Shown: positions 44,943-54,371, counted from the first letter of the stretch. The stretch is 64,000 nucleotides of DNA from Dyella terrae (GCF_022394535.1 NZ_CP089414.1:992001-1056000); one strand, 5' to 3'. The notes: generated by a model from the sequence alone, not told the origin. A program made the numbers and translations.

Positions 44943-46436
44943 TCATTCGTCCTTGCCACCGGGCACGGTAAGCCCGATGAAACCACTCTGATCGCCATGG
45001 CGGACCAGCAGAAGCACGGTGTCACCGGCCTTTGCGTCCTTCGTAGCGTCTCGGAATGCAGAAACGCTGCCAATCTTCTTCTGGTTGACCATGAGAATCA
45101 CATCACCTGGCTGCAACCCGGCGCGAGTCGCCGCGGGGCCGGTGACATTACTGATGCCTACGCCTTCGCCCGCCTTGAGGCCCAGTTGCTGACGGCTATC
45201 GCTGTCCAGCTCCTGAACCGCCAAGCCAAGCGCGCTGACACCGGCACGGGCCGCAGGTTGGTCTGCGTCGCCAGAGGCTGCTACGGCATTCTTGTCACGT
45301 GGCATTTCAGCCACCGTAACTGGCACGCTCTCTTTCTTACCGTCTCGCAGGATCTCGATCGTGGCCTTGGTGCCCGGAGGCGTCTGACCCACCAAGGGCG
45401 GCAGATCCGCGCTCGAATTGATGCTTTGGCCGTTGTAGCTAAGGATCACGTCACCTGGGCGAATTCCGGCCTTTTCCGCCGCACTGCCCTTGTTCACCTG
45501 GGTCACCGCCGCGCCACTGGCATTGTCCAGCTTGAGTGCCTTGACCATGTCGTCCGTGACCTGCTGGACCATCACGCCAAGCTGCCCGCGCGACACATAG
45601 CCCTTGTCCTTGATCTGCTTGACCACGTTCATGGCCACATCGATCGGAATGGAGAAGGCCACGCCCTGGTAACCGCCCGTGTTGGAATAGATCTGCGAAT
45701 TGACACCGACGACGCGCCCCTGCAGATCAAACAACGGCCCGCCGGAATTACCGCGATTGATCGGCACGTCAGTCTGAATGAACGACGTGTACGGCTGATC
45801 CTGACTGCCCAGGTTGCGCCCCACGGCACTCACGATGCCCTGGGTTACCGTGTAGTCAAAGCCAAACGGCGAGCCGATCGCCAGCACCCACTGTCCCGGC
45901 TTGAGGGAGCGCGAGTCACCGATGCTGACGGCGGGCAGCGCCGCTTTCGCATCGACCTTCAGTAGCGCGATGTCGTATTGCGGATCACTGCCCACAACCT
46001 TGGCGGTGAGCACGCGACGATCCTGCAGGCGAACGGTGACTGTGTCAGCACCATCCACTACATGCGTATTGGTGAGGACATAGCCGTCCGGCGAAATGAT
46101 GAAACCGGAGCCCAAAGAGGTGCGCGCCTGCTCCTCCGGCGACGGCATCATCGGCATGCCGAAGAAGCGACGGAACATCTCCATCGACGGATCGTCGCTG
46201 TCGTCATCGCCCGGCGCCCCCGGCATGCTGCGCGCACCCGAGCGACCCTTGACCTGCTTCTTGCCGCTGTATTTAGCCTCGACGTGCACGACGGCAGGCG
46301 CGTTCTTCTGCACGATGCCGGTGAAATCGGGCAACCCTGATAGCGCGGGCGCCGCGGCTTGGGCCTGTACGCCGCCAGCCAGCGCCAAACTCATGACCAC
46401 AACGCAAGACAGCGTTCGCAGAGCAAGTCGGTTCAT
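44943..46436 (-). CDS. mucD: Periplasmic serine protease MucD/DegP (HtrA family)
   Basis: A 497-residue HtrA protease with signal peptide (LALRTLSCVVVMSLALAGGVQAQA). The triad is His in LTNTHVVDGAD, Asp in YDIALLKVD and Ser in RGNSGGPLF. Two PDZ domains follow (GQLGVMVQQV...AEKAGIRPGDVILSYNGQ and GLAVQELDSDSRQ...TRAGLQPGDVILMVN). It degrades misfolded envelope proteins and dampens sigma-E signalling. ATG 46436 has GGAG six bases upstream. Its position after rpoE-rseA matches algU-mucA-...-mucD, but mucB/mucC are absent. Confidence 0.95.
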   Translation of the reverse strand: MNRLALRTLSCVVVMSLALAGGVQAQAAAPALSGLPDFTGIVQKNAPAVVHVEAKYSGKKQVKGRSGARSMPGAPGDDDSDDPSMEMFRRFFGMPMMPSPEEQARTSLGSGFIISPDGYVLTNTHVVDGADTVTVRLQDRRVLTAKVVGSDPQYDIALLKVDAKAALPAVSIGDSRSLKPGQWVLAIGSPFGFDYTVTQGIVSAVGRNLGSQDQPYTSFIQTDVPINRGNSGGPLFDLQGRVVGVNSQIYSNTGGYQGVAFSIPIDVAMNVVKQIKDKGYVSRGQLGVMVQQVTDDMVKALKLDNASGAAVTQVNKGSAAEKAGIRPGDVILSYNGQSINSSADLPPLVGQTPPGTKATIEILRDGKKESVPVTVAEMPRDKNAVAASGDADQPAARAGVSALGLAVQELDSDSRQQLGLKAGEGVGISNVTGPAATRAGLQPGDVILMVNQKKIGSVSAFRDATKDAKAGDTVLLLVRHGDQSGFIGLTVPGGKDE

Positions 46437-46546
46437 GCACGTCTCCTTCGGCGTTTCAGGCACACCGAACCGGTCCGCAATGCGGACAGATTCGGTCAGA
46501 TAAAAGGGAAACGATCAGGCCGTGGCGGTGTACACACGGCCGCCGG

Positions 46547-47201
46547 TTACTGCGGACCCGCCGCCTGGGCAGGCTGCTGCTGGTCCGGATGAACCAGAAT
46601 CAGGTAGCTGCCATCGCCATTGCTCACCGCGGGATAGCGCGCCACCCGATAGGGCGTCAGGCTATTGCGGGAGTACAGCAGGGTGTTGCCGTTGTCGCCA
46701 TCCACCGTGGCCGAGGCCTGCTGGCTGATCTTGTAGGGGACCTCCGAGTAGACGTTCAGCCCCGGGGGGAGCCACGGCCGGGGAATCCGAGCGCGCAGCC
46801 TGAGCGGTACTGGTCTCCATGGTCGTCGTCGACGGTGTCGATGCCACCTGAGGGGAGAGGTGATCCGCCCCCTGCCCGGCCGGCTGCGCCACCATCAGAG
46901 CTGCCACGGCCACGCCAGCGGCGATGGCGCCACCTGCCGACCAATGCAACCAATGGCGACGCTTGCCCTGCTGTACTGCCACGCCGTCTTGTTCGATGGC
47001 CAGCATCACTCGGGCGGCAAAACCGTCCGAGGCCAGCGGGGACAGCTCACGACGCAGGCCATCCCGGGCTATGTGATAGCGCGACCAAGCCTGCTGGAGC
47101 GGCATTTCGTGGTCGAGCCGTCGCAATAGGAAGCGCAATTCTTCCTTCGACAGCTCGCCGTCCATGCCGGCAGAAAGGTTTTCGCGTTGATTATCAGTCA
47201 T
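46547..47201 (-). pseudogene. rseA: Anti-sigma-E factor RseA/MucA-like, apparent frameshift in the periplasmic region
   Basis: The first ~150 residues read normally. The RseA_N domain (MTDNQRENLSAGMDGELSKEEL...LLRRLDHEMPLQQAWSRYHIARDGL) is the cytoplasmic sigma-E-binding part. One membrane span follows (GGAIAAGVAVAALMV). At a run of six G (plus 46764-46769) the frame is lost. Removing one base restores LNVYSEVPYKISQQASATVDGDNGNTLLY and onward to a stop at 46547, giving 217 residues. The recovered tail (YRVARYPAVSNGDGSYLI) is typical of xanthomonad RseA. The start overlaps the rpoE stop (ATGA). Probably intact in the cell (see findings). Confidence 0.85.
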
Positions 47202-47794
47202 GGGGTCTTGTCCTCGCGGTCAGACAATAGCGGCCGCAACTTTTCATCGATAGCTTCGCGCGCCCGAAAAATACGTGAACGAACCGTACCGATCGGACAA
47301 CCCATCGCCTCGGCGATTTCCTCGTAGCTGAGGCCGTCCACTTCACGCAGGGTGATCGCGGTCCGCAATTCCTCAGGCAGCGCTTGGACAGTGGAAAACA
47401 CCGTTTGTTCAATTTCCTGTCGCATGAGCTCGCGCTCGGGGGTGGCGCTCTCGTGCATGCGGTCCGCGCCGGGCAGAAAAGCGGCATCGTCAATGGCGAT
47501 GTCGTCGGCCGGCGGGCGACGCCCCAGGGCTACCAGATGGTTCTTGGCCGTGTTCACGGCAATTTTGTACAGCCAGGTATAGAAAGCACTCTCGCCACGG
47601 AAGGACGCAATGGCCCTCCAGGCACGAATGAATGCCTCCTGGGCCACGTCCTCGCACTCGGCGTAGTTCTTCACATACCGGGAAACCAAGCCGATGACCT
47701 TGTGCTGGTACTTGCGCACCAATACATCGAAGGCCCGCTTGTCACCCTGTTGGACGCGCTCGACCAGCGCACTGTCCAGTTCGTTTTCGCCCAT
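47198..47794 (-). CDS. rpoE: Sigma-E/AlgU-type RNA polymerase sigma factor
   Basis: A 198-residue ECF sigma factor of the RpoE/AlgU group. Region 2 is DKRAFDVLVRKYQHKVIGLVSRYVKNYAECEDVAQEAFIRAWRAI with FYTWLYKIAVNTAKNHL. Region 4 is LPEELRTAITLREVDGLSYEEIAEAMGCPIGTVRSRIFRAREAI, nearly identical to enteric RpoE. It directs the envelope-stress response. ATG 47794 has GGAG nine bases upstream; the outer start at 47824 is less likely. A sigma-E-like promoter lies at 47861-47888, pointing to autoregulation. Confidence 0.96.
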   Translation of the reverse strand: MGENELDSALVERVQQGDKRAFDVLVRKYQHKVIGLVSRYVKNYAECEDVAQEAFIRAWRAIASFRGESAFYTWLYKIAVNTAKNHLVALGRRPPADDIAIDDAAFLPGADRMHESATPERELMRQEIEQTVFSTVQALPEELRTAITLREVDGLSYEEIAEAMGCPIGTVRSRIFRAREAIDEKLRPLLSDREDKTP

Positions 47795-47860
47795 CCGGGC
47801 CATCTCCTTCGTCGATGCTGCCAAGCGCCCCGGGCTGTCTTGAGGATGGAAGCGGACTGC

Positions 47861-47888
47861 TCAGACAAGAACCAAGCGCTCTAGTTCA
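47861..47888 (-). promoter_or_regulatory. Sigma-E-type promoter of rpoE
   Basis: On the minus strand TGAACTA (plus 47882-47888) is followed by a 16-base spacer and TCTGA (plus 47861-47865), close to the RpoE consensus GGAACTT-N16-TCTGA. It is 67 bases upstream of the rpoE start. Confidence 0.6.
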
Positions 47889-48066
47889 GCAAGCTTCATC
47901 CCGGGACGGCAAGTGCGCCCGTTGCGTTACCGATGATGGAAACGCACGGGCGCGCCTACGGAGCACCCGTTATGGCGAACAGGCCGCCACCACCCCAAGG
48001 GGCACGGCCCATGGACGCCTCAAGCGCCCTTGCCTGAAGTATGGGGCTCGGCGCGCGCCTTGCAAG

Positions 48067-50625
48067 TCAGGCGGCGGTTTCACCCACCCCGGCGAGCAGG
48101 CGCTGGCGCTCCAGCAACAGCTTTTCGAAGACCGGCTGAGGCAGCGGGCGACAGAACAGGTAGCCCTGTAGTTCGTCGCAATGATTGGCGCGCAGGAACT
48201 CCATATGCTGCTCCGTCTCCACACCCTCGGCCACCACGCCCCGCTTGAGGCGATGCGCCATCTCGATGGTGGCGCGGACGATGGCCTCGTCGTCGGGATC
48301 GACGCCGATGTTCTTCACGAAACTCTGGTCGATCTTGATGCGGTCGGCGGGCAGCTTGCGCAGGTAGTCCAAAGAAGCAGCGCCGGTGCCGAAGTCGTCG
48401 ATAGCGATGCGCACGCCCAGGCGATGCAAACCCTGCAGGTTCTCCACCAGATTCGGCGCCGCCTTGATGCTGATGCTCTCGGTGATCTCCATTTCCAGCA
48501 GATTGGCGTCCAGTCCGCTTTCGTCCAGGGCCGCCACCACTATCTCCAGCAGGTTGGGCTGCATGAGCTGCACCGCCGACAGGTTCACGCCAAGGCGCAG
48601 GCCCAGACCGAAGCGACGCTCCCATTCCTGCGCGTGCCGGCAGGCCGCACGCAGCACCCACTCGCCGATGGAAACGATCAGACCCGTTTCCTCCGCCAGC
48701 GGAATGAAGAAGCCCGGACCAATAAAGCCAAGCTCCGGGTGCTCCCAGCGCACCAGCGCCTCCATGCCCACGATGTCCTCCGTGACCGCATCCACCTGCG
48801 GCTGGTAGAACACGCGCAGCTCACCCTTATGCTCGGCGTGCCGCAAGCCGGACTTCAACGCGAGATTCTGTTGCTGCGACTGTTCGGCACTGCCCTCGAA
48901 GATCTGGTAGTTGTTGCGACCCAGACTCTTGGCGGCATACATAGCCTCATCCGCGTGCTTGAGCAGGGTATCGGCGTCCGGCGCGTCGTCCGGGAAGAAG
49001 CTCACACCGATGGACGCCGTCACCTGCAGCTCCGTGCCGTCATCAATGCGCAATGGCGCACCCATCACCTGCACGATCTTTTCGGCAATGCGCAGCACAT
49101 CCTCGTTCTTCACGATGTGTCGGAGGATCACCACGAACTCATCACCCGCGTAGCGCGCCACGGTATCGGACGCGCGCACGGTGCTGCGCAGCCGCTGCGT
49201 GGTGGTGAGCAACACCTGATCGCCCACGGCATGGCCGAGGGTGTCGTTGATGGTCTTGAAGCGGTCAAGGTCGACGAACAGCAGCGCGAAGCATTCGCCG
49301 GTGCGGTTGGCCTCCCGCATCACGGTATCGAGGCGATCATTGAAAAGCAGGCGATTTGGCAGACCCGTCAGCGCATCGAGCAGGCCCTCAGCGCGCCCCT
49401 GCTCGCGCGTGTGGCGCAGTTCCAATGCATGGGCGAAGCGCGACGCTGCGACGCGCAATACCGGCTGCACGATCGCCAACGATGGCAACGGCTGGCGGGT
49501 GCCTATCAGCAACGCCCCAAGTACGGTGCGACGCTCGTCCTGCAAGGGCCATCCGGCGAAGCCGGCCAGGCCCAGCTGGGCAAGTAAGGGATCCATCGGC
49601 GCCAGGCGTGCCGCGTCGGCCTGGTGCAGCATGGCCTGACCAGAGAGCACCAGTCGCAGCGAGCTTTGCAGATGCGGCCCGGGCCAAAGCTGTTCGTCGC
49701 CACGCCAGTGCTGCACGAGCTGTATGGGTGCGCCGCCCTCATCGGGGCGGGCCGACCATACGGCCACATAGTCCAACCCCACCTCCTCGTACAACAAGCG
49801 CGCCGCCTCGGCTATCCCTTCGTCACCCCCGCCGGAAGCAAACATGCGGGCAAGTAAGGCCAGAGCCACCTCAGCGCGCGCTCCCGCGCGATCGCTACGG
49901 AACATCAAGGCGACCGCGTCGCGGCCCGCGTGTCGCACGGCGCGCGCACTGACCTCACCAGAGTCCGCTCCGCGCGAGGAACGCCGCCGCCCCGAATGCC
50001 ATTGGCGCGAACCTTCGGCAATCACCTGCTCCACTGTCGTGTCGGTAAACGCCAGCAGTTCCTTGACGGGACGCCCGCGCAATTCGTGATCGCCCAGCCC
50101 GCTGTTGCGCGCAACTGTGGGGCTGTAATCGAAGAGCAGCCCCCGCGCCGGGTCGACGATCAGCCACTCGGCATCGATCTCTTCAAAGGCAAACCGGTAG
50201 TCACTGTCTCCGGAGGCCGAGCCGCTCTCCGCACCATCCAGGCGCACCGCCATGCGATGCACGCGCTGCCAGCGCGAGAGCAGTTCGTGCTCGATCTGCG
50301 AGGCGTACAGCCAGTCCGCGACACCTGCCGGCAACACGTTCGGCTTCAGCACGGCGCCATCATCAAGCACGGCAAGTATGGGCGCGCCGACGCAGGCTGG
50401 CATGCCGCGCAACACCTCGATACCGGCCATGGCCTCGCGACCATCGCCCTCGAAAACCATGACGATCAACGCCAGCGGTGCCCGACCTTCCAGCAGGATG
50501 CCCGCATGCGTAGCGTCACGCGCGGAATGCACCACGAAATGCCCGTCACGATCGAACGCATCGAACAGGGCACGACGCAGCTCACGCTGTGCCGCAACGA
50601 CGAGAATGCCTGCAGGACTCGCCAT
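48067..50625 (-). CDS. GGDEF-EAL cyclic-di-GMP enzyme with pseudo-receiver, PAS-like and GAF-like sensor part
   Basis: An 852-residue signalling protein. Residues ~5-120 resemble a receiver, but the phospho-acceptor strand reads LALIVMVFEG with no Asp, so it is a pseudo-receiver. ~150-250 is PAS-like and ~265-400 GAF-like. The GGDEF domain (~415-575) has AGDEF in place of GGDEF and keeps the inhibitory RxxD (RASD five residues before). The EAL domain (~590-845) has EALVRW, NLSAVQL, EITES, DDFGTG, KIDQSF and AEGVE, with all catalytic positions kept. Phosphodiesterase activity is therefore likely and cyclase activity possible. It begins one base after the stop of the small upstream gene, so both are one unit. 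Confidence 0.92.
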   Translation of the reverse strand: MASPAGILVVAAQRELRRALFDAFDRDGHFVVHSARDATHAGILLEGRAPLALIVMVFEGDGREAMAGIEVLRGMPACVGAPILAVLDDGAVLKPNVLPAGVADWLYASQIEHELLSRWQRVHRMAVRLDGAESGSASGDSDYRFAFEEIDAEWLIVDPARGLLFDYSPTVARNSGLGDHELRGRPVKELLAFTDTTVEQVIAEGSRQWHSGRRRSSRGADSGEVSARAVRHAGRDAVALMFRSDRAGARAEVALALLARMFASGGGDEGIAEAARLLYEEVGLDYVAVWSARPDEGGAPIQLVQHWRGDEQLWPGPHLQSSLRLVLSGQAMLHQADAARLAPMDPLLAQLGLAGFAGWPLQDERRTVLGALLIGTRQPLPSLAIVQPVLRVAASRFAHALELRHTREQGRAEGLLDALTGLPNRLLFNDRLDTVMREANRTGECFALLFVDLDRFKTINDTLGHAVGDQVLLTTTQRLRSTVRASDTVARYAGDEFVVILRHIVKNEDVLRIAEKIVQVMGAPLRIDDGTELQVTASIGVSFFPDDAPDADTLLKHADEAMYAAKSLGRNNYQIFEGSAEQSQQQNLALKSGLRHAEHKGELRVFYQPQVDAVTEDIVGMEALVRWEHPELGFIGPGFFIPLAEETGLIVSIGEWVLRAACRHAQEWERRFGLGLRLGVNLSAVQLMQPNLLEIVVAALDESGLDANLLEMEITESISIKAAPNLVENLQGLHRLGVRIAIDDFGTGAASLDYLRKLPADRIKIDQSFVKNIGVDPDDEAIVRATIEMAHRLKRGVVAEGVETEQHMEFLRANHCDELQGYLFCRPLPQPVFEKLLLERQRLLAGVGETAA

Positions 50626-50626
50626 A

Positions 50627-51127
50627 TCAGAGCATCCAACGACCGTCGCGCAAGCGCGGACGCTGTGCTGGCTTGGACTGGCAACTCAGGCGCACCAACA
50701 CGTCGTTGAAACTCGCCACCAGCGCCTCCGGCGGGTCGAGCAATACCACCCGGCGCACATGCCCCGTCGCGGCGCGCGCTAACTGACGCAACAAAGTGGC
50801 ATCGGCCATAAGGAGTGGCAGCGGCAGCCGCTGGAGGAAATAGACACCGAAATGGTTGCTCTGGAGCATGTAACGCAAGGCAATGTTGAGGCGCTGGGAT
50901 CCGGGCAGCGCGACATGCTCTTCGCGCAGATTGCCTAGGCCGAGCTCAGGATTCCATAGGTAAACGGCCTGTCCGCTGCGCCGAACCAGAGGGCGCAGTT
51001 GGCCGACCAGGCCGGCCGTTTCGCCACCGTCGAGCGCGATCAAGCTGCCCCGCGCGGCCAGGATGCGCTCGAGGACCTCTGCACCCGCATGGGCAGGACT
51101 GACGGGAGTGGCGATGGACGTATTCAT
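50627..51127 (-). CDS. Small protein resembling the N-terminal domain of Ycf46-type AAA+ ATPases
   Basis: A 166-residue soluble protein that I do not recognise firmly. The order of motifs (LERILAARGSLIALDGGE, a short spacer, GQAVYLWNPELGLGNL, LNIALRYMLQSNHFGVYFLQRL, LLRQLARAATGHVRRVVLLDPPEAL) parallels the non-catalytic N-terminal region of Ycf46-like AAA+ proteins: an Ile/Tyr strand with EE, a W-x-x-x-x-G-L turn, then GIFVLKDFH and RDLA...LLSP. No Walker motifs are present, so it would be a stand-alone regulatory or binding domain. It is transcribed immediately before the GGDEF-EAL gene. Confidence 0.5.
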   Translation of the reverse strand: MNTSIATPVSPAHAGAEVLERILAARGSLIALDGGETAGLVGQLRPLVRRSGQAVYLWNPELGLGNLREEHVALPGSQRLNIALRYMLQSNHFGVYFLQRLPLPLLMADATLLRQLARAATGHVRRVVLLDPPEALVASFNDVLVRLSCQSKPAQRPRLRDGRWML

Positions 51128-51295
51128 GCCGGTCTAAATTACGTGCTCAGGAGCGCTTCGCATAGGGAGTAATCAAGCCTTGCCGGAAACCGCTGCGCAT
51201 TTCATGCGGCAGCGCACAGCTCGCGTTTTTACGGGTCGTTCATTCATGCCAGTAGCCCGCCCCGCAGCGTCTCGCAATCCTCGCTACGGGAGGGT

Positions 51296-53431
51296 ATGGT
51301 GCAAGGCTTCATGGCCACATTCTTTACCCCCATGTTCGAAGGATTGCGCTTCAATCATTGGAAGACGAGCCTGGATGACAGCGGCATCGTCACCCTGTCA
51401 CTCGACCGCGCTGGCAGCAACGTCAATGCCATCTCCCGCGAGGTGCTGGACGAACTGGGGCAGATCGTCGAACGACTCGCCATTGAGAAGCCTGCCGGCG
51501 TCCTGATCCATTCGGCCAAGCCCTTCGGCTTTGCCGTCGGCGCTGACATCAAGGAATTCGTCACCTATGCCCAACACGGCACGGTGCTGGAGAACATCGA
51601 AAACGGCCAGCGTGTGTACGAATCGCTGGCCCGCCTACCCTGCCCTACGGTCGCGGCCATCCACGGCGCCTGCATGGGCGGCGGCACGGAGCTGATCCTG
51701 GCTTGTCGCCAACGCATTGCCGCAGACGATGAGAAGACCCGCATCGGCCTGCCCGAAGTGATGCTGGGCATCCATCCCGGTTGGGGTGGCACAGCCCGAC
51801 TGCCACGTTTGATCGGCGCCACCGAAGCCTTGCCCGTCATGCTGACGGGTAAGGCCTTGTCGGCCAAGCGCGCGTTGTCATTGGGCGTCATCGACCGCCT
51901 TGCGCCACCGGCCGAGCTGCTGGCCGAGGCGCGCGCCCTGCTGCGTCGTCCGCATGTACGCCCACTTGCCCAGCGCACGAAGGCATGGGCTACCAATACC
52001 TGGCTGGCGCGGCAGATCCTCGCGCCGATGGTCATCAAGCAGACGGGCGCCAAGGTACGCAAGGAACATTACCCGGCCCCCTTTGCGCTGATCGATGTAT
52101 GGAAGCGCGGCGGTGCCAGCATCCAGCAGCGACTGAAGCTCGAAGCGCGTTCGGTGGCCAAGCTGGCCGAAACCCCAACGGCGCAGAACCTGATCCGCAT
52201 TTTCTTCCTTCAGGAGCGCCTGAAGGGACAAGGCAGCGACATCGATCACGGCATCAAACATGTGCACGTCGTGGGTGCCGGCGTGATGGGCGGCGACATC
52301 GCTGCCTGGGCGGCGCTCAAGGGCTTCGAGGTGACGCTGCAAGACCGCGAGATGAAGTTCATCCAGCCTGCGCTGGATCGCGCCCGCCAGCTCTACGAAA
52401 AGAAGCTCAAGACCCCCGATAAGGTCGAAGCCACCGTGCGACGCCTGCGCGCGGATGTCGAAGGCAAAGGCGTGGCCAACGCCGATCTTGCCATCGAGGC
52501 AATCTTCGAGAATGCCGAAGCGAAAAGAGCTTTGTACGCAATCATCGAGCCGCAGTTCCAGTCCAACGAACTACTCGCAACTAATACATCCAGCATTCCG
52601 CTGGATGAGCTCCGTGTCGGCCTGAAGGCACCCGAGCGCTTTCTCGGTCTGCACTTCTTCAATCCCGTCGCGCAGATGCCGCTGGTAGAAGTGGTGCGTC
52701 ATGACCAATTGGATGCCAACGCGGAGAAACGCGCCCTGGCCTTCTGCAAAGCCATCGGCAAACTGCCGGTTGCGGTCAAGGGAACGCCGGGCTTTCTGGT
52801 CAATCGCATCCTGATGCCCTACCTGTTGGAAGCCATGCGCCTCTACAGCGAAGGTGTGCCGGCCCCCGTGCTCGACAAGGAGGCCAAAAAGTTCGGCATG
52901 CCCATGGGGCCGATCGAACTGGCCGACACCGTGGGCCTGGATGTGTGCGCCTCGGTCGGCAAGGAGCTGGCTCCTTTCCTGGGCCTGGAGCTTCCGCCCG
53001 GCCTTGAGGACAAACTCGCCGCCGGTAAGCGCGGAAAGAAGGACGGCCAGGGCATCTATGTGTGGCAGGACGGCAAGCCGCAGAAGCCGGAAGTCGACCC
53101 CGACTATGCCGTGCCTGCAGACCTTCAGGACCGCATGATCCTCCCCATGGTCAACGAGGCTGTCGCCTGCCTTGCCGAGCACGTCGTGGATGACGCCGAC
53201 CTGCTTGATGCAGGCGTGATCTTTGGCACCGGTTTCGCGCCGTTCCGTGGCGGCCCGATCCAATACGTGCGCAGCGAAGGCGCCACTGTCATCAAGGGCA
53301 AACTGGAACGCCTCGCACAACGCTACGGCGAACGTTTCACGCCAAAGAGCGGCTGGGATTTGCCAACGCTTACCAAGACCGGCTTCGACCTGCCGGCTGA
53401 CGATGCGCAGGGTGTCGATACCGACGCCTGA
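51296..53431 (+). CDS. Bifunctional enoyl-CoA hydratase/3-hydroxyacyl-CoA dehydrogenase (FadJ/FadB-like)
   Basis: A ~711-residue beta-oxidation multienzyme protein. Residues ~15-200 form the crotonase domain with GGGTELILACRQRIA and GLPEVMLGIHPGWGGTARLPRLIG, holding the two catalytic Glu. ~320-500 is the NAD-binding domain (VVGAGVMGGDIAAWAALKGFEVTLQD; catalytic His in GLHFFNPVAQMPLVEVV). The C-terminal ~200 residues are the 3HCDH helical domain (GFLVNRILMPYLLEA). A thiolase partner gene is not next to it. The start is uncertain: GGGAGGG abuts ATG 51296, while ATG 51311 has only AAGG upstream. It stands alone, ending in a strong terminator. Confidence 0.93.
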   Translation: MVQGFMATFFTPMFEGLRFNHWKTSLDDSGIVTLSLDRAGSNVNAISREVLDELGQIVERLAIEKPAGVLIHSAKPFGFAVGADIKEFVTYAQHGTVLENIENGQRVYESLARLPCPTVAAIHGACMGGGTELILACRQRIAADDEKTRIGLPEVMLGIHPGWGGTARLPRLIGATEALPVMLTGKALSAKRALSLGVIDRLAPPAELLAEARALLRRPHVRPLAQRTKAWATNTWLARQILAPMVIKQTGAKVRKEHYPAPFALIDVWKRGGASIQQRLKLEARSVAKLAETPTAQNLIRIFFLQERLKGQGSDIDHGIKHVHVVGAGVMGGDIAAWAALKGFEVTLQDREMKFIQPALDRARQLYEKKLKTPDKVEATVRRLRADVEGKGVANADLAIEAIFENAEAKRALYAIIEPQFQSNELLATNTSSIPLDELRVGLKAPERFLGLHFFNPVAQMPLVEVVRHDQLDANAEKRALAFCKAIGKLPVAVKGTPGFLVNRILMPYLLEAMRLYSEGVPAPVLDKEAKKFGMPMGPIELADTVGLDVCASVGKELAPFLGLELPPGLEDKLAAGKRGKKDGQGIYVWQDGKPQKPEVDPDYAVPADLQDRMILPMVNEAVACLAEHVVDDADLLDAGVIFGTGFAPFRGGPIQYVRSEGATVIKGKLERLAQRYGERFTPKSGWDLPTLTKTGFDLPADDAQGVDTDA

Positions 53432-53452
53432 TCTCGATCCGTCATCACAACG

Positions 53453-53481
53453 AAAAACGCCCGGCATAGCCGGGCGTTTTT
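53453..53481. terminator. Bidirectional rho-independent terminator
   Basis: AAAAACGCCCGGC pairs with GCCGGGCGTTTTT around ATA: a GC-rich stem with A- and T-tracts on its two sides. It ends the FadJ-like gene and, on the minus strand, the DUF2058 gene (stop at 53506). Confidence 0.92.
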
Positions 53482-53505
53482 CTTGGCGCAATCAACGTGC
53501 CGGAA

Positions 53506-54106
53506 TCACCACATCAAGTCGTCCGGGACACCGTCTTCGCCAACACTACCTTCGCTGCCCGGCTCCACCAGCAGGGCGACCTGATGGACGTCGATTACTT
53601 TGACCTGCTCGGCTAGCTCGCGAGTCACCACGAGATAACGCCCCTGCTGCTGGATGACGGCAAGCTCGCCGGCATTGATCGCCTTGAGCTGGTCAGCGTC
53701 GACGTGCACGCGACGGATCTTTCCGCCGTACTCGAAATGGCGAACGTGCTCGACATCCGCCTTGTTCAACACCTTGCCCTCCAGCAACTGCTGGATCTTC
53801 AGCTTGCGCTCGCGACGCAGGCGCGCCTCTTCAGCGGCAGCCTGCTCGGCGCGCTTTCGTTCATTGGCTTCGGTTTGCGCGCGGATCGCATAAGCCTTGG
53901 CCAGGTCTATCTCTTCCTGACTCTTGCCGCCCGAAGGCTTGCCGTGCGGCTTGTTGTGCTGTCCGGGTTTACCGCCCTTGGACGGCGAACCACCGTGGCG
54001 CGGCGGGAAGGACTTGCCCCCCCTGTGGCGCCGACGGACGCTTCTCTTCACGGACCTGTTTGACGATGCCGCTCTTGAGCAGTTGATCGCGCAGGGATTC
54101 GGCCAT
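53506..54106 (-). pseudogene. DUF2058 family protein (YaiL-like), apparent frameshift near the N-terminus
   Basis: The C-terminal ~165 residues read in one frame: KSQEEIDLAKAYAIRAQTE, a charged coiled-coil-like part with LRRERKLKIQQLLEGKVLNK, and YGGKIRRVHVDADQLKAINAGELAVI. The true start MAESLRDQLLKSGIVKQVREEKR is in another frame (ATG 54106). They join at seven G on the minus strand (plus 54017-54023). Removing one base gives a continuous QGGKSFPPRHGG reading and a 199-residue protein, the normal family length. DUF2058/YaiL proteins are nucleoprotein/polysome-associated with no known mechanism. slyX lies immediately upstream. Probably a sequencing artefact. Confidence 0.85.
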
Positions 54107-54150
54107 GGTTGGAACTCGCTTGCGTCGTACTGAAACGAAAAGGGTAACAA

Positions 54151-54369
54151 TCAATAATGCGGCGGCGGTGGCTCGCTGTGCGGATCATGCCCCTGCGACG
54201 TGCGCAGCGACGACAGCTCGCTGCGCAATCCGCGGATGACATCTTCCAGCGCCGCCAGGCGCATCGACAGCTCGGCGTCGGCGGAAGCCAACGCGTTCAC
54301 CGTATCGTCGACAAAGGTGAGCCGGACTTCAAGCTCCGTCAGACGCTGCTGCAAGGAATCGTCCGCCAT
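54151..54369 (-). CDS. slyX: SlyX family protein
   Basis: A 72-residue helical coiled-coil protein (LQQRLTELEVRLTFVDDTVNAL...LAALEDVIRGLRSELSSL) ending in PPPPHY, which is characteristic of SlyX. The function is unknown; in E. coli the gene neighbours slyD. ATG 54369 begins three bases after the ugd stop, indicating co-transcription; a GTG two codons earlier is possible. Confidence 0.88.
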   Translation of the reverse strand: MADDSLQQRLTELEVRLTFVDDTVNALASADAELSMRLAALEDVIRGLRSELSSLRTSQGHDPHSEPPPPHY

Positions 54370-54371
54370 GC

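Noticed and set aside
53969..54154. Separate 61-codon minus-strand gene
   Set aside because: It is the N-terminus of the DUF2058 protein in the other frame at the seven-base run.
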